Assembly: GCF_003463065.1 (NCBI RefSeq)
Contig: NZ_QSCM01000025.1
Span: 1 to 35,744 of the forward strand
Reading direction: 5' to 3'
DNA from: Blautia sp. OF03-15BH
Lineage (GTDB): Bacteria > Bacillota > Clostridia > Lachnospirales > Lachnospiraceae
Length of the DNA stretch: 35,744 bases
Shown here: positions 16,683 to 25,646 of the stretch, one piece after another
How positions within the stretch are numbered: position 1 is the stretch's first letter
How the letters are laid out: each line of letters starts with the position of its first letter
The notes under the pieces: generated by a model
The model's input: the letters and a program-made list of their open reading frames with translations, nothing else
The model's database searches: none
What the model was told of the DNA's origin: nothing
Position numbers and translations under genes: made by a program

Positions 16683-17117
16683 TCAGATGATCCGGAACAG
16701 TATTTTTCCATATTCTACACTCTCACCGTTTTCCACACAGATCTCTGCTACCGTTCCGTCAAAATCACTCTCGATCTCATTCATCAGCTTCATAGCTTCC
16801 ACGATAGCCAGTACCTGTCCTTTTTTTACCGTGTCTCCCACCTTCACATAGGGGGCGGCATCCTGGGAAGGTGCCGCATAGAAGGTTCCGACCAGCGGTG
16901 ATTTCACCAGATTTCCTTCCGGTTCCCGGCTCTTCTTCTGCTCTTTCTCCCTGCTTTTCTCCACGGAATCTGTGGAAAGCATGGCGGGAGCTGCCGTCAG
17001 TACCGTTTTTTCTCCGCACTGCAGAGAAAGTTTCAGCCCTTCTTCTTCATATTTAAAGGAGGTCAGGGCAGAATCGGAAACGTGATCAATGAGCTTCAGG
17101 ATCTCTTCAAAACTCAT
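16683..17117 (-). CDS. accB: Biotin carboxyl carrier protein of acetyl-CoA carboxylase
   Basis: A 144-residue carrier. The C-terminal biotinyl domain has the EAMKLMNE motif with the biotinylated Lys at about 110; a charged, flexible linker (about 50-70, SREKEQKKSREPEG) precedes it, and the N-terminal 40 residues are the family's helical region. Its ATG overlaps the fabF stop in an ATGA arrangement. Confidence 0.96.
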   Translation of the reverse strand: MSFEEILKLIDHVSDSALTSFKYEEEGLKLSLQCGEKTVLTAAPAMLSTDSVEKSREKEQKKSREPEGNLVKSPLVGTFYAAPSQDAAPYVKVGDTVKKGQVLAIVEAMKLMNEIESDFDGTVAEICVENGESVEYGKILFRII

Positions 17118-18361
17118 GCTTCTTCCTCCTCGTAAGCTTTCAGAAGAATGGAGGCGTTATGACCGCCAAATCCAAGGGAATTGCTCATGGCATAACGGAT
17201 CTTCCGCTCCTTCGGCGCGCCGATCGTATAATCCAGATCCATCTCGCCCTCTGTTTCGGTGGTTCCCATCGTTTGATGGATAAAGCCCTCCTCGAGAGCC
17301 TTAACACAGACGATACACTCCACACCGCCTGCTGCACCCAGAAGATGACCTGTCATGGATTTCGTAGAGTTGATGGAAACTTTTTCAGCAGCCTCTCCGA
17401 AGGCCCGTTTGATGGCCCGTGTTTCAAAAAGATCGTTGTGACCGGTACCGGTGCCGTGCGCATTGATATACTCCACTTCCTCCGGCGCTACTCCGGCTTC
17501 CTCCATGGCAAGGCTCATGGCCTTTGCCGCGCCGCTTCCATCCTCCAGCGGAGAGGTGATGTGATACGCATCGGAGGTTGCCCCATAGCCCACGATCTCC
17601 GCCAGGATCTTCGCTCCGCGTTTTTTTGCATGAGAAAGCTCCTCCAGGACCACGATACCAGCTCCTTCTCCCAGAACAAAACCGGAACGGTCTTTATCAA
17701 AGGGAATGGATGCACGCAAAGGATCCGTACTGGTGCTCAGAGCCGTCAGGTTGGTAAAGCCTGCCACACCGATCGGTGTGATGGCACTTTCGCTTCCGCC
17801 TGCCACACACACATCGGCATCTCCGTACTGAATGGCACGGAACGCATCTCCGATACAGTGGGTTCCTGTCGCACAGGCCGTTACCACATTCGTGCATTTG
17901 CCTCTGGCTCCCAGTGCGATCGAAACATTTCCGGCAGCCATATTCGTGATCATTTTCGGTACCAGAAGGGGGTCAACCCGGCTTGGTCCCTTCGTTGCAA
18001 TCTTTTCTTCGGCTGCCTCCAGTGCCTGAAGGCTTCCGATTCCGGAACCAACGATGACTCCCACACGGAACGGATCTTCCTCTTCCATGGAAAGACCGGC
18101 ATTTTCTGCCGCTTCCAGAGATGCAGCTACTGCATACTGGGAAAATGTTTCCATTCTGCGGGCAGCCTTCGCATCCAGTCTGGATTTCGGGTCAAAATCC
18201 TTCACTTCCGCTGCGATCTTCACTTTATAATCTGCCGTATCAAACTTCGTGATCGGTCCGATCCCTACTTTTCCGGCACGCACACCAGCCCAGAAAGCCT
18301 CTGCGGTATTTCCGATCGGAGTCACCGCACCAAGACCTGTCACCACAACTCTTCGTTTCAT
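17114..18361 (-). CDS. fabF: 3-oxoacyl-ACP synthase II (FabF)
   Basis: A 415-residue condensing enzyme for chain elongation. The Cys-His-His triad is Cys163 (VTACATGTH), His302 (NAHGTGT) and His339 (MTGHLLGAAG). No other condensing enzyme of the FabB type is present in the cluster. It overlaps accB by 4 bp and follows fabG by 23 bp. Confidence 0.97.
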   Translation of the reverse strand: MKRRVVVTGLGAVTPIGNTAEAFWAGVRAGKVGIGPITKFDTADYKVKIAAEVKDFDPKSRLDAKAARRMETFSQYAVAASLEAAENAGLSMEEEDPFRVGVIVGSGIGSLQALEAAEEKIATKGPSRVDPLLVPKMITNMAAGNVSIALGARGKCTNVVTACATGTHCIGDAFRAIQYGDADVCVAGGSESAITPIGVAGFTNLTALSTSTDPLRASIPFDKDRSGFVLGEGAGIVVLEELSHAKKRGAKILAEIVGYGATSDAYHITSPLEDGSGAAKAMSLAMEEAGVAPEEVEYINAHGTGTGHNDLFETRAIKRAFGEAAEKVSINSTKSMTGHLLGAAGGVECIVCVKALEEGFIHQTMGTTETEGEMDLDYTIGAPKERKIRYAMSNSLGFGGHNASILLKAYEEEEA

Positions 18362-18384
18362 CTATCTTATCCTCCGTTGTCTCC

Positions 18385-19125
18385 TTACATTGCCATTCCG
18401 CCGTCCACACAAAGCACCTGACCGGTAATATATCCGGTCTTTTCCGATGCAAAAAAGGCGGCAGCCTCAGCCACATCCTCCGGTTTTCCAAAAGTACCGA
18501 GCGGAATGAGTCCCTTCGCTCCTTCTCTGACCTTTTCAGAAAGAGCAGCTGTCATATCTGTCTCAATAAAGCCCGGAGCCACGGCATTCACGGTGATTCC
18601 CCGGCCTGCCAGCTCTCTTGCCGCCGCTTTGGTAAGACCGATGATACCGGCCTTGGAGGCCGCGTAATTCGCCTGTCCTGCGTTTCCCTGAATTCCCACC
18701 ACGGAAGCCATATTGATGATCCGGCCGTTTCGCTGGCGGATCATCTGGCGGGCCGCATGATGGATGCAGTGGAAGGTTCCCTTCAGATTGACATCCACAA
18801 CCTTTGAAAAATCCTCTTCCTTCATGGCCATAAGAAGACCATCTTTTACGATGCCTGCATTGTTTACCAGAACATCCATACGGCCATATGTTTTGATCAC
18901 TTCCTGAAACATGGAGCCACAGGCTTCAAAATCCGCTACGTCACAGGCATACACCGCCGCTTCGCCGCCCCAGCTCTCGATCTCTGTTTTTACTTCTTCT
19001 GCTTTTTCTTTTGCTCCCCGGTAATTGATGATGACAAAACAGCCATCCTCCGCCAGTCGCAATGCAATGGCTCTTCCGATTCCTCTGGAAGCTCCTGTTA
19101 CCAGGGCAACTCTTTTCTCTGTCAT
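18385..19125 (-). CDS. fabG: 3-oxoacyl-ACP reductase FabG
   Basis: A 246-residue short-chain dehydrogenase using NADPH. The Rossmann motif is TGASRGIG (10-17), the NNAG motif is at about 88-91, and the catalytic residues are Asn113, Ser141, Tyr154 and Lys158 (YAASK). C-terminal GQVLCVDGGMAM is typical of FabG. Confidence 0.96.
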   Translation of the reverse strand: MTEKRVALVTGASRGIGRAIALRLAEDGCFVIINYRGAKEKAEEVKTEIESWGGEAAVYACDVADFEACGSMFQEVIKTYGRMDVLVNNAGIVKDGLLMAMKEEDFSKVVDVNLKGTFHCIHHAARQMIRQRNGRIINMASVVGIQGNAGQANYAASKAGIIGLTKAAARELAGRGITVNAVAPGFIETDMTAALSEKVREGAKGLIPLGTFGKPEDVAEAAAFFASEKTGYITGQVLCVDGGMAM

Positions 19126-19157
19126 ATTTACACTCCTCTGAAAACCGTTTTTCTCTT

Positions 19158-20081
19158 TTAAGCTTTTAAAAGTTCCACGGTCTTTTCCAGATCTTCTACG
19201 GTCTGAATGGAATAAACCACCGCATTCCGGTCGATCTTTTTCAAAAATCCGCTGATTGTTTTTCCCGGTCCGATCTCGATGAACGTATCCACGCCTTCCC
19301 GGATCAGCTCTTCCATGCTTTCTCTCCAGCGTACCGGAGAAGAGATCTGTCGGGCGAGAAGCTCCTTGATCTTTGTTTTATCCGTCACCGGCTCTGCCAG
19401 TGTATTGGAAATGTAAGGAATCTTCAGTTCGGAAAGCTCGCAGGGTGCCAGAACCTCTGCCAGTTTTTCGCCTGCTTCTTCAAGAAGCGGGGAATGGAAC
19501 GGTCCGCTGACCTTCAGGGGCAGTACCCGCTTTGCACCGGCTTCTTTCAAAAGAATGCCGGCTTCCTCCACCGCCTTTTTTTCTCCTGTAATGACCAGCT
19601 GTCCCGGACAGTTGTCATTGGCGATCCAGACGCCCTCTTTCTCACCGATCACAGCCTGAATTGCTGCCGCATCCATTCCGAGAACGGCAGCCATGGCTCC
19701 CACTCCCGCAGGGACGGCTTCTTCCATGAGAATTCCCCGTTTCCGGACGGTAAGGACTGCATCCTTCAGTGAAAGGGCTCCGGCTGTTTCCAGTGCGCAG
19801 TATTCGCCCAGGCTTAAGCCTGCTGTCACATCCGGAAGGATGCCATACGTTTCCAGTGTTTTTTCCATGGCAAGACATACCGTGAGCAGCGCAGCCTGTG
19901 TATATTCCGTCTGATTCAGACGTTCATCTTCTTCAAAACAGAGTTTTTTAAGATCCAGATCCAACCATTCTCCTGCCTTGTCGATCACTTCTCTTGCCGT
20001 TGCAAAAGCTTCATAGAAATCTTTTCCCATGCCGGCTTTCTGAACGCCCTGTCCCGGAAAAAGAAATGCAATCTTACTCAT
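19158..20081 (-). CDS. fabD: Malonyl-CoA:ACP transacylase FabD
   Basis: A 307-residue acyltransferase that loads malonate onto ACP. N-terminal FLFPGQGVQ, nucleophile Ser90 in GLSLGEY, and catalytic His196 in GPFHSPLL are all present. Its start overlaps the end of fabK by 8 bp, indicating coupled translation. Confidence 0.96.
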   Translation of the reverse strand: MSKIAFLFPGQGVQKAGMGKDFYEAFATAREVIDKAGEWLDLDLKKLCFEEDERLNQTEYTQAALLTVCLAMEKTLETYGILPDVTAGLSLGEYCALETAGALSLKDAVLTVRKRGILMEEAVPAGVGAMAAVLGMDAAAIQAVIGEKEGVWIANDNCPGQLVITGEKKAVEEAGILLKEAGAKRVLPLKVSGPFHSPLLEEAGEKLAEVLAPCELSELKIPYISNTLAEPVTDKTKIKELLARQISSPVRWRESMEELIREGVDTFIEIGPGKTISGFLKKIDRNAVVYSIQTVEDLEKTVELLKA

Positions 20082-21015
20082 AGATCCCGGTTCCTTTCAT
20101 CAATGCATCGGTTTCTTTCACCAGTTTATCGATCAGCTCTTTACAGGAAAGTTCTTCCTTCACAAGACCTGCGATCTGACCTGCCATCATACTTCCGTTT
20201 CTGGTATCGCCTTCCTGAACGGCTCTTCGGAGGCTTCCCAGTGTCAAAAGCTCCAGTTCTTCAAAGGAAGCGCCTTCTGCTTCTTTTTTCAGGTATTCCT
20301 TGGTCATCTGATTGCGAAGCGCCCGTACCGGATGACCGGTGGTTCTTCCCGTTACCCGGGTATCGATATCTTTTGCCTTGATGATACACTGCTTGTAGTT
20401 TTCATGCACCTGAGACTCCTTCGTAGCCACAAAAGCAGTTCCCATCTGAACTCCCTTTGCTCCCAGCATAAAGGCAGCTGCGATTCCTCTGCCGTCTCCG
20501 ATCCCGCCTGCTGCAATGACCGGGATTTTCTCTACCGCATCCACAACCTGCGGAACCAGCGCCATCGTAGTTGTCTCACCGACATGTCCGCCAGATTCAC
20601 AGCCTTCCGCAATGACGGCATCGGCTCCGCAGCGCTCCATCCGCTTCGCAAGAGCGGTAGATGCCACTACCGGAATCACCTTGGTTCCTGCGCTTTTCCA
20701 GAGTTCCATATATTTTTCCGGATTTCCGGCTCCTGTCGTTACCACCGGAACCTTTTCTTCTGCAATGACCTTTGCAACCTCTTCGGCATAAGGACTCATC
20801 AGCATGACATTCACGCCGAAAGGCTTTTTCGTCAGTTCCCGGACTTTATGGATCTGTTCCCGGACCCAGTCAGCCGGAGCATTGGCCGCTCCGATGATAC
20901 CAAGGCCGCCTGCCTCAGATACCGCCGCAGCCAGATGATGTTCTGCCACCCAGGCCATTCCACCCTGGATAATGGGATATTCCGTTCCAAGAAGCGCTGT
21001 GATTTCTGTTTTCAT
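20074..21015 (-). CDS. fabK: Enoyl-ACP reductase II (FabK, FMN-dependent)
   Basis: A 313-residue flavoprotein of the nitronate-monooxygenase-like TIM barrel family. Markers are PIIQGGMAW, the EGCESGGHVG motif with His144 (the same number as the catalytic His of pneumococcal FabK), and AAGGIGDGRGIAAAFMLGA for FMN phosphate binding. Its place between acpP and fabD supports enoyl reductase function. As the only enoyl reductase gene here it would imply FabK-type triclosan tolerance, as known for this family. Confidence 0.95.
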   Translation of the reverse strand: MKTEITALLGTEYPIIQGGMAWVAEHHLAAAVSEAGGLGIIGAANAPADWVREQIHKVRELTKKPFGVNVMLMSPYAEEVAKVIAEEKVPVVTTGAGNPEKYMELWKSAGTKVIPVVASTALAKRMERCGADAVIAEGCESGGHVGETTTMALVPQVVDAVEKIPVIAAGGIGDGRGIAAAFMLGAKGVQMGTAFVATKESQVHENYKQCIIKAKDIDTRVTGRTTGHPVRALRNQMTKEYLKKEAEGASFEELELLTLGSLRRAVQEGDTRNGSMMAGQIAGLVKEELSCKELIDKLVKETDALMKGTGIYE

Positions 21016-21030
21016 GTCTCTCGTCTCCTC

Positions 21031-21255
21031 TTACTGCAGCTTTTCGATGTACTCTTTCACGTCTTTGATGGTCTTGATGCTCTCCAGGTCCTCGGAAGGG
21101 ATCTCTACATTAAAAGCCTCCTCCAGAGCCATTACCATCTCAAAAAGATCGAGGGAATCTGCTCCCAGATCTTCTTTAAAGCTGGTCTCCTCTGTCAGTG
21201 TGCTGATATCTGTTCCAAGGGATTCTGCAATGATTTCTTTGATTTTTTCTAACAT
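21031..21255 (-). CDS. acpP: Acyl carrier protein
   Basis: A 74-residue acidic helical protein. Ser34 in GADSLD is the 4'-phosphopantetheine site. It carries the growing acyl chain and lies between fabH and fabK. Confidence 0.97.
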   Translation of the reverse strand: MLEKIKEIIAESLGTDISTLTEETSFKEDLGADSLDLFEMVMALEEAFNVEIPSEDLESIKTIKDVKEYIEKLQ

Positions 21256-21291
21256 GTTCTTAATTCTCCTTCATTGATTAAAGATATTTTT

Positions 21292-22218
21292 TCACCACCG
21301 GAGCAGAGAAGCTCCGTAGGTCAGTCCGCCGCCAAAACCGGAAAGCACCAGAAGCTTTCCTCTCTTCAGCTTTCCGCTCCGGTTCTGTTCATCCAGAAGG
21401 ATCGGAATGCTGGCTGCGGATGTATTTCCATATTCCTCCATGTTCATGGGGAATTTTTCTTCCCCGATGCCCAGTCTTCTGGCTGCTGCCGTGATGATCC
21501 TCCGGTTCGCCTGATGAAGCAGGAAAAGGTCAACTTCTTCCTTTTCCACCCCGCCTTTTTCGAGGACTTCCCGGATCACCTCCGGGACTCTGGAAACGGC
21601 AAATTCGAAAACTGCCCGGCCATCCATCTGAATGAAGCCGTTTTTCGGTGAAACAAGAGCCTGTCCTTTTTCTCCTTCGCTGTGGCTCACCTGAATGTAA
21701 GTGTTTTCCGGTTCTGCCTCCAGAACCACAGCTCCAGCTCCGTCTCCGAAAAGAATACAGCTGTTGCGGTCCTTCCAGTCTACAAGATCGGAGAGCTTTT
21801 CCGCTCCCACTACCAGGATCCGACTGCAGATCCCTGCTGCTATGTAGGCCTGAGCCGTATTCAACGCTGCCAGAAAACCGGTGCAGGCGCTGTTGATATC
21901 AAAGCTGGCTGCTCCTCCGGCTCCGATCCTTTGCTGGACCTGTGCTGCGATCCCAGGCATCGCCTGCTCGGCGGACATGGTGGCTGCCAGAACCATTTCC
22001 ACGCTGCTTCCATCCAGCCCCGCATTCTGAAGCGCTCTTTCTGCTGCTTCTCCTGCCATAAAAGCCACACTTTCCTTTTCTCCGGCAAGATGCCGTTTCC
22101 GGATTCCCGTGCGGCTCCGTATCCACTCATCGCTGGTATCCACGATCCTGGAAAGTGCATCGTTATCCATGACCTTCTCCGGGATATAGGATCCTGTTCC
22201 ACATATTCTTCCTGTCAT
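21292..22218 (-). CDS. fabH: 3-oxoacyl-ACP synthase III (FabH)
   Basis: A 308-residue initiating condensing enzyme. The Cys-His-Asn triad is Cys112 (SACTGF), His235 (LLHQANRR) and Asn265 (YGNTSAAS). The N-terminal GTGSYIPEKV and DEWIRSRTGIRKR are typical. First gene of the fab operon, about 40 bp downstream of a consensus promoter with an operator-like palindrome; AGGAAG precedes the ATG. Confidence 0.97.
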   Translation of the reverse strand: MTGRICGTGSYIPEKVMDNDALSRIVDTSDEWIRSRTGIRKRHLAGEKESVAFMAGEAAERALQNAGLDGSSVEMVLAATMSAEQAMPGIAAQVQQRIGAGGAASFDINSACTGFLAALNTAQAYIAAGICSRILVVGAEKLSDLVDWKDRNSCILFGDGAGAVVLEAEPENTYIQVSHSEGEKGQALVSPKNGFIQMDGRAVFEFAVSRVPEVIREVLEKGGVEKEEVDLFLLHQANRRIITAAARRLGIGEEKFPMNMEEYGNTSAASIPILLDEQNRSGKLKRGKLLVLSGFGGGLTYGASLLRW

Positions 22219-22246
22219 TGTTTTCTTCCTGATTATTTTTAATTCT

Positions 22247-22292
22247 AAATATTTTGACTTTCAAATTATATCATAGTCAAAATATTTGTCAA
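22247..22292 (-). promoter_or_regulatory. fab operon promoter with FabT-like operator
   Basis: Minus strand: TTGACA (22292-22287), 16-nt spacer, TATAAT (22270-22265), both perfect consensus. A palindrome TTTGA-N3-TCAAA (22253-22265) covers the -10 edge and the start point; the same 5-3-5 layout is known for FabT boxes of streptococcal fab promoters. A larger exact inverted repeat also frames the promoter: AAATATTTTGACT (22247-22259) and AGTCAAAATATTT (22275-22287). Confidence 0.85.
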
Positions 22293-22317
22293 GCCGCATT
22301 TTCGAATTTGTTCCAAA

Positions 22318-22365
22318 AGAAAAAACGGCTCCGGAAATCAGCTGCTTTCTCTGATTTCCGGAACC
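22318..22365 (-). terminator. Rho-independent terminator after the MATE gene
   Basis: On the minus strand a 15-bp stem with one G-T pair (arms 22351-22365 and 22327-22341) is followed by CGTTTTTTCTTTT. It ends the MATE transcript just before the fab promoter. Confidence 0.88.
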
Positions 22366-22394
22366 ATTTTTCTTTTCGGTTCGTGTGATAATCA

Positions 22395-23732
22395 TTATTT
22401 AAGTTTCTCGGTGGATTTCCTGATGCAGTAAAGGCAGGTCGGCGCAATGTAAAGACACGCCGTCACCCAGGCTGTCTGATCGGCAAAACAGATCGCTGTA
22501 AAACCGAACGTGCCAACAAATCCAAGACTGACAATGGTCCTGGCCAGCATCTCCGTCACGCCGGAAAAAACAGCTCTTCCTGAGTAACCCAGCCCCTGTG
22601 TCACCATCCGGCAGACATTCAGAATCCCCAGAGACCAGTAAAAATATCCCATACAGCGGAGATATTTTGCCGAGGCATCCAATACCTCCACCGAATCCTT
22701 GCTGACAAAGATCATGGAAAGCGTTCTGCCTCCAAAGATCAGCACCAGCCCGGCCAATACTCCGTATCCAACTGCTACGGCAACACTCTGGCGGAGTCCC
22801 TGCCGGATACGCTCCGGCTGTCCTGCCCCCAGATTCTGACTGCAGAACACAGAAGCTGCCGTTCCAAACGCATCAAACGGACACATGGCAAACTGCTTGA
22901 TCCTCATTCCCGCGGTAAACCCGGAAACACAGACACTTCCAAGCCCGTTATTGGCCGATTGCATGACCATACTTCCGATGGCTGTGATAGAAAACTGCAG
23001 TCCTGTGGGAATTCCCATGAGGAGAAGCTCTTCCATCGCGCTTCCATTTATCACCCGGTTTGGCTTTTTCAGCCAGAGAAGCTCCATCTTCTTCATAATA
23101 AAGAAAAGACAGAGCAAAGCACTGATCGCCTGGGAAAGGATCGTCGCAATGGCCGCTCCCGCACAGCCCCATTTCAGTACTACGATACAGAAAAGATCCA
23201 GAAAAATATTCAGGCAGGCGGAAAACGCCAGGAAAATAAACGGCGTCCGGCTGTCTCCCACAGAACGGAGCACACTGGACAAATAGTTATACATCAAAGT
23301 AAAAGGAATGCCCAGAAAAATCACGATAAGGTAGGCATATGCTCCCTCAAAGATATCCTCCGGCACAGACAAAAGATGCAGAATCTGCGGGCAGAGGATG
23401 GAACAGGTTCCTGTTACAACCACCGCAATGGCCGCTACCAGTACCGCACCGTTGAAGATATAATTCCTCATTTTTTCCAGATCATCTGCTCCGAAATACT
23501 TGGCCACCGGTACTCCAAAGCCCGTACAGCTTCCCATACAGAAACCAAGCACCAGAAACTGCACACTGCTGCTGGCTCCCACACTTGCCAGTGCCTTTGC
23601 TCCAAGGATCTGCCCTACAATAGCCGCATCAATGATGTTATAGGTCTGCTGCAGCAGATTTCCGATGAGAAGCGGCAGTGCAAACTGAAGCATCAGCTTC
23701 AGCGGATTGCCTTTTACCATGGATGTTGACAT
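22395..23732 (-). CDS. MATE family efflux transporter
   Basis: A 445-residue membrane protein with about twelve hydrophobic segments in two pseudo-repeats. N-terminal GNPLKLMLQFALPLLIGNLLQQTYNIID, LGAKALASVGASSS and the second-half SANNGLGSVCVSGFTAG match the prokaryotic MATE (NorM/DinF-like) family, which exports cationic compounds in exchange for Na+ or H+. Substrate unknown. GGAGGG precedes the ATG; it lies 70 bp after the YitT gene on the same strand. Confidence 0.92.
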   Translation of the reverse strand: MSTSMVKGNPLKLMLQFALPLLIGNLLQQTYNIIDAAIVGQILGAKALASVGASSSVQFLVLGFCMGSCTGFGVPVAKYFGADDLEKMRNYIFNGAVLVAAIAVVVTGTCSILCPQILHLLSVPEDIFEGAYAYLIVIFLGIPFTLMYNYLSSVLRSVGDSRTPFIFLAFSACLNIFLDLFCIVVLKWGCAGAAIATILSQAISALLCLFFIMKKMELLWLKKPNRVINGSAMEELLLMGIPTGLQFSITAIGSMVMQSANNGLGSVCVSGFTAGMRIKQFAMCPFDAFGTAASVFCSQNLGAGQPERIRQGLRQSVAVAVGYGVLAGLVLIFGGRTLSMIFVSKDSVEVLDASAKYLRCMGYFYWSLGILNVCRMVTQGLGYSGRAVFSGVTEMLARTIVSLGFVGTFGFTAICFADQTAWVTACLYIAPTCLYCIRKSTEKLK

Positions 23733-23802
23733 TTGTTTTTCCCTCCGTCTTATCTTTACTGTCGATTGGAAACTGTACTAGCACAATGGAGAAATCCTGC
23801 AT

Positions 23803-24657
23803 TTACCTCTTTGGCTGATATCTCATATCCGATACATGATACACGGTAACAAAAGCTTTCGGATCCTCGTTGTTCATATAATTCATCAGCCTCTGATACT
23901 CACTCTTATCCACGATCGTAATGATCTCACGGTGCTTTTCCATGTTATAGGCTCCGATGGCTTCATAAACCGTCGCTCCACTGTGCAGATCGTTGATAAT
24001 GAAGTTCCGAAGCTCCTCTTCCTTCTTCGTGATGATGCAGACCCGGCGCTTGATGTTGTGATCGAAAATGAAATGATCCAGAACGATTCCGTTCAAATAA
24101 GTCCCCAGAATACTCAGGACCACCGTTTTCTTGTCATAAACAAGAGCCGCGGAAAGAGACACACACATACCGGAAAGAGACATGGCCTTTCCAAGATCCA
24201 TATGAAGATATTTGTTCATGATCTTCGCCACGATATCCAGACCGCCGGAAGATGCATTCCGGTTGAAAAGAATGCTTAAGCCTACACTCACGACCAGGAT
24301 ATAACAGATCACATCCAGCTCCTGACTGCCTGTCAAAGACTCGCTTCCCGGAAACAACTTCTCAAACAACCCCAGAAGCACCGGCAGCAAGATGCTGGTA
24401 TAAACCGTCTTCACTCCAAACTCTTTTCCGCAGGTAAAAAAACCGATGACCAGAAGAACGACGTTCAAGATCATGGTGATCGCCGACAACGGCAGCGGGA
24501 CAAAGTTGGAAAGCACAATCCCCAGACCCGAAATACTGCTTATCGATGCATGACTCGGCACCAGAAAAAAATAGACACTTGTTGCTATGATGGTCATTGC
24601 AACAGTCAGGATCAATGCCTCCCTCATAAGATCCCTTACATTTAGTTCCTTTTTCAA
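23803..24657 (-). CDS. YitT family membrane protein
   Basis: A 284-residue protein with five to six hydrophobic segments in the first 190 residues (YitT_membrane domain) and a C-terminal soluble DUF2179-type domain (about 205-280, ITKKEEELRNFIINDLHSGATVYEAIGAY). GLDIVAKIMNKYLHM is characteristic. Molecular function of the family is not established. The start is a TTG at 24657 just after GGAGGG; the next in-frame ATG at 24627 would remove only ten residues and is an alternative. Confidence 0.86.
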   Translation of the reverse strand: MKKELNVRDLMREALILTVAMTIIATSVYFFLVPSHASISSISGLGIVLSNFVPLPLSAITMILNVVLLVIGFFTCGKEFGVKTVYTSILLPVLLGLFEKLFPGSESLTGSQELDVICYILVVSVGLSILFNRNASSGGLDIVAKIMNKYLHMDLGKAMSLSGMCVSLSAALVYDKKTVVLSILGTYLNGIVLDHFIFDHNIKRRVCIITKKEEELRNFIINDLHSGATVYEAIGAYNMEKHREIITIVDKSEYQRLMNYMNNEDPKAFVTVYHVSDMRYQPKR

Positions 24658-24719
24658 AATACCCTCCCTGATTTTCCATCGAAACAGTCTTTTTTTCTGT
24701 TTACGATGTTTTTGTTTTC

Positions 24720-24748
24720 ATTTTAACCCGTTTTGAGAAAGGAAACAA
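24720..24748 (-). promoter_or_regulatory. Candidate promoter of the YitT gene
   Basis: Minus strand: TTGTTT (24748-24743), 17-nt spacer, TAAAAT (24725-24720), about 60 bp before the YitT start. The -35 matches consensus at three of six positions, so this is a moderate call. Confidence 0.55.
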
Positions 24749-24756
24749 GTCCTATC

Positions 24757-25623
24757 TCATAAGGATTCCTTTTCGAACATGGCAGCAAGCCTTTTTGCAC
24801 TTTCCGCCATTTTTTTCACACCCTTACAGACATCATCCTTTGCATACTTTTTCAGATAGGCATCCGCCTCCAGAGTAAAATATCCCCCGTAATCGATCTC
24901 CTTTAATGCGGATACGATTTCCCCGAAATCGATCTTCATGGAAAACGGAAGCTGATGGGAATCATGGATCCTGTCATTGTCATGGATATGCAGTGCTTCC
25001 AGCTTCGGTCCCAGTGCACGGATCATGGCGGCTGCTCCGGAACCGGCGCCCTTCATCTCGGCATGACCAAGATCCAGACAGGCTACAAACGAAGGATCAT
25101 CTACCGCATGCAGATGCTCCAGAAAACTCTCTGACGTGGCACAGGCTGCAAAACAGGCTTCTCCCTTTTCATTGTCCCAGTTCCACATGTTTTCCGTTGC
25201 GATCTTTACCCCACATTCCTTCGCAAACGGAAGCAGTTCCAGATACATTTCCGCATTCTCCTCAGCCGATCTGTCATTTTCCGGATGAATGATGCAGATC
25301 TTACCGCCCGCTTCTGCCGTACATTCGATCGCCCGCTTCAAAAACGGCCGTATGGCCACACTGGAAGGGAAAGGTGCGTGAGACTGATTGCAGACGATCC
25401 CGTTATCCAGACCGATCTGCTTCAGTTTTCTGGCAAACTTCAAATAATCCGTCGATGCCAGCGGATGATCAGACGGCAGAAACACCTTTCTGCTCCAATC
25501 GTACCGGCACATGTCAAACATGGAAAAATCCCAGGCGTCAAAGCCTGCCTTCGCAAGAGATTCTATGGCTCTTTCCTCACCGATCAAATGAGCCGCTGAA
25601 CCGATTTCTGTTGATATCTTCAT
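24757..25623 (-). CDS. Sugar phosphate isomerase/epimerase, TIM-barrel
   Basis: A 288-residue protein of the xylose-isomerase-like/AP-endonuclease-2 TIM-barrel superfamily. Metal-ligand type motifs are visible: ATENMWNWD (Glu), CLDLGHAEMKG (Asp and His), LHIHDND (His and Asp) and FTLEADAY (Glu near the end). It probably isomerises or epimerises a sugar or polyol; substrate not deducible. The frame opens at 25641, but the ATG at 25623 follows AGGAGG by 7 nt and starts MKISTEIGSA. A decayed copy of this gene's first codons lies at 27018-27101. Confidence 0.83.
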   Translation of the reverse strand: MKISTEIGSAAHLIGEERAIESLAKAGFDAWDFSMFDMCRYDWSRKVFLPSDHPLASTDYLKFARKLKQIGLDNGIVCNQSHAPFPSSVAIRPFLKRAIECTAEAGGKICIIHPENDRSAEENAEMYLELLPFAKECGVKIATENMWNWDNEKGEACFAACATSESFLEHLHAVDDPSFVACLDLGHAEMKGAGSGAAAMIRALGPKLEALHIHDNDRIHDSHQLPFSMKIDFGEIVSALKEIDYGGYFTLEADAYLKKYAKDDVCKGVKKMAESAKRLAAMFEKESL

Positions 25624-25646
25624 AATAAAGCCTCCTATCAAATGAT

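Noticed and set aside
17159..18421. Long plus-strand frame of 420 codons
   Set aside because: Antisense shadow of fabF and the fabG end; no recognisable protein features.
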